From positions 1-14,575 of the forward strand of contig CANRCL010000021.1 of assembly GCA_947629115.1 (NCBI GenBank): a DNA stretch of 14,575 bases, read 5' to 3'. Under the pieces are notes generated by a model. It did not search any database. It was given only the letters and a program-made list of their open reading frames with translations, and had not been told where the DNA came from. Numbering within the stretch: position 1 is the stretch's first letter; the number at the start of each line of letters is the position of its first letter. Position numbers and translations under genes: made by a program. Source of the stretch: an uncultured Bacilli bacterium. Lineage in GTDB: Bacteria; Bacillota_I; Bacilli_A; RF39; UBA660. Of this stretch, positions 14,193 through 14,575 are shown piece by piece.

Positions 14193-14213
14193 TGAACATT
14201 TAATTCACTATTT
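14184..14213. terminator. Intrinsic terminator of leuS, possibly bidirectional
   Basis: A 10-bp stem (AAATAGTGAA / TTCACTATTT, plus-strand arms 14187-14196 and 14204-14213) with a 7-nt loop is followed by six T on the minus strand. The leuS stop codon TAG (14208-14210) is inside the stem. The palindromic arm also offers AAA-TAG to plus-strand translation. Confidence 0.8.
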
Positions 14214-14575
14214 AACTACAATATTAACAATTTTATTTGGTACAACAATAGTTTTAACTATAACTTTACCCTCAATATGTTTTTGAACATTATCTTCTTT
14301 TAAAGCCTTCTCGATAACAGAATCTTTATCTTCATCTTTAGAAATAACTATTGAAGCCCTTAATTTACCATTTACTTGAACACCAATTTCTATATTTTGG
14401 TCAATAGTTTTTGCTTCATCATACTCTGGCCATTTCATATCAACAATATATTCTTTTGAACCTATTTGTTCATTTAACTCTTCTGTTGTATGAGGGGCAA
14501 TTGGATTAAGTAAAATAAGTAATATTTGATAATCTTTAAAAGTAATTGTTTTTTCATCTTCCAAAGCATTAGTTA
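14208..14575 (-). CDS. leuS: Leucyl-tRNA synthetase, C-terminal fragment (cut by window edge)
   Basis: The open frame runs through the right edge of the window, so only about the last 122 residues are visible. Leucyl-tRNA synthetase charges tRNA-Leu. The segment NPIAPHTTEELNEQIG belongs to the end of the anticodon-binding domain. W-P-E-Y-D, then QVNGKLRA, and the tail IVVPNKIVNIVVK match the C-terminal end of bacterial LeuRS. There is no reason to call a start inside the window, because candidate starts near 14562 are internal codons. The gene ends in its own hairpin terminator. It is the core-genome border of the accessory block. Confidence 0.93.
   Translation of the reverse strand, partial: TNALEDEKTITFKDYQILLILLNPIAPHTTEELNEQIGSKEYIVDMKWPEYDEAKTIDQNIEIGVQVNGKLRASIVISKDEDKDSVIEKALKEDNVQKHIEGKVIVKTIVVPNKIVNIVVK

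Noticed and set aside
14208..14564. Separate short gene starting at a TTG near 14562
   Set aside because: The frame continues to the window edge and the sequence is the C-terminus of leucyl-tRNA synthetase.

Overview
The window comes from a low-GC, Gram-positive-type bacterium. The evidence is strongly AT-rich DNA, RNase Y, the Bacillus-type helicase-loading pair DnaB/DnaI, a DinR/LexA-style operator at recA, AGGAG ribosome binding sites and short intrinsic terminators. The standard code fits: the tryptophan codons I checked are TGG and the ORFs are full length. None of the ten stop codons is TGA. The overall look suggests an uncultured gut-type Bacilli/Mollicutes-related lineage, but that placement is inference. 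All confident genes lie on the minus strand, so transcription runs from high to low coordinates.

Core genes flank an accessory block. On the right (14208-14575) is the C-terminal end of leuS, with its own terminator. On the left, in transcription order, are dnaB-dnaI (replication restart and helicase loading, 1 nt apart), recA (sigma-A-type promoter plus a LexA-like box) and rny (RNase Y). dnaB, recA and rny each have a recognisable promoter. Terminators follow dnaI and recA, and each contains the gene's stop codon.

The accessory block (about 5081-14040) holds four large Asn/Asp/Lys-rich proteins with an N-terminal membrane anchor and a predicted outside portion. I call them P1 (12172-13950), P2 (10518-12155), P3 (8741-10486) and P4 (5081-6754). 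P1-P2-P3 form an operon with one promoter and a terminator after P3. A HerA/DUF87-type ATPase gene then has its own promoter, and P4 has a separate promoter. The proteins are built from shared modules: anchor-A-B (P1), anchor-A-C (P2), anchor-B-D (P3) and anchor-X-C (P4). B contains WG repeats; A, C, D and X match nothing I recognise. In P1-P3 the modules are joined by one linker, encoded by an identical 26-27 bp DNA word present five times in the same reading frame. One 248 bp stretch is almost identical in P1 and P2, beside a strongly diverged stretch.

The most striking signal is a run of eight G residues (minus strand) placed exactly between the -35 and -10 boxes of the P4 promoter. This is the classical layout of a slipped-strand, phase-variable promoter. 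Combined with the mosaic paralogues, the block looks like a surface-diversification locus: P4 could be switched by tract-length change and P1-P3 remodelled by in-frame recombination at linker repeats. Ligands and function are unknown, and a role for the HerA-like ATPase in this is only a hypothesis.
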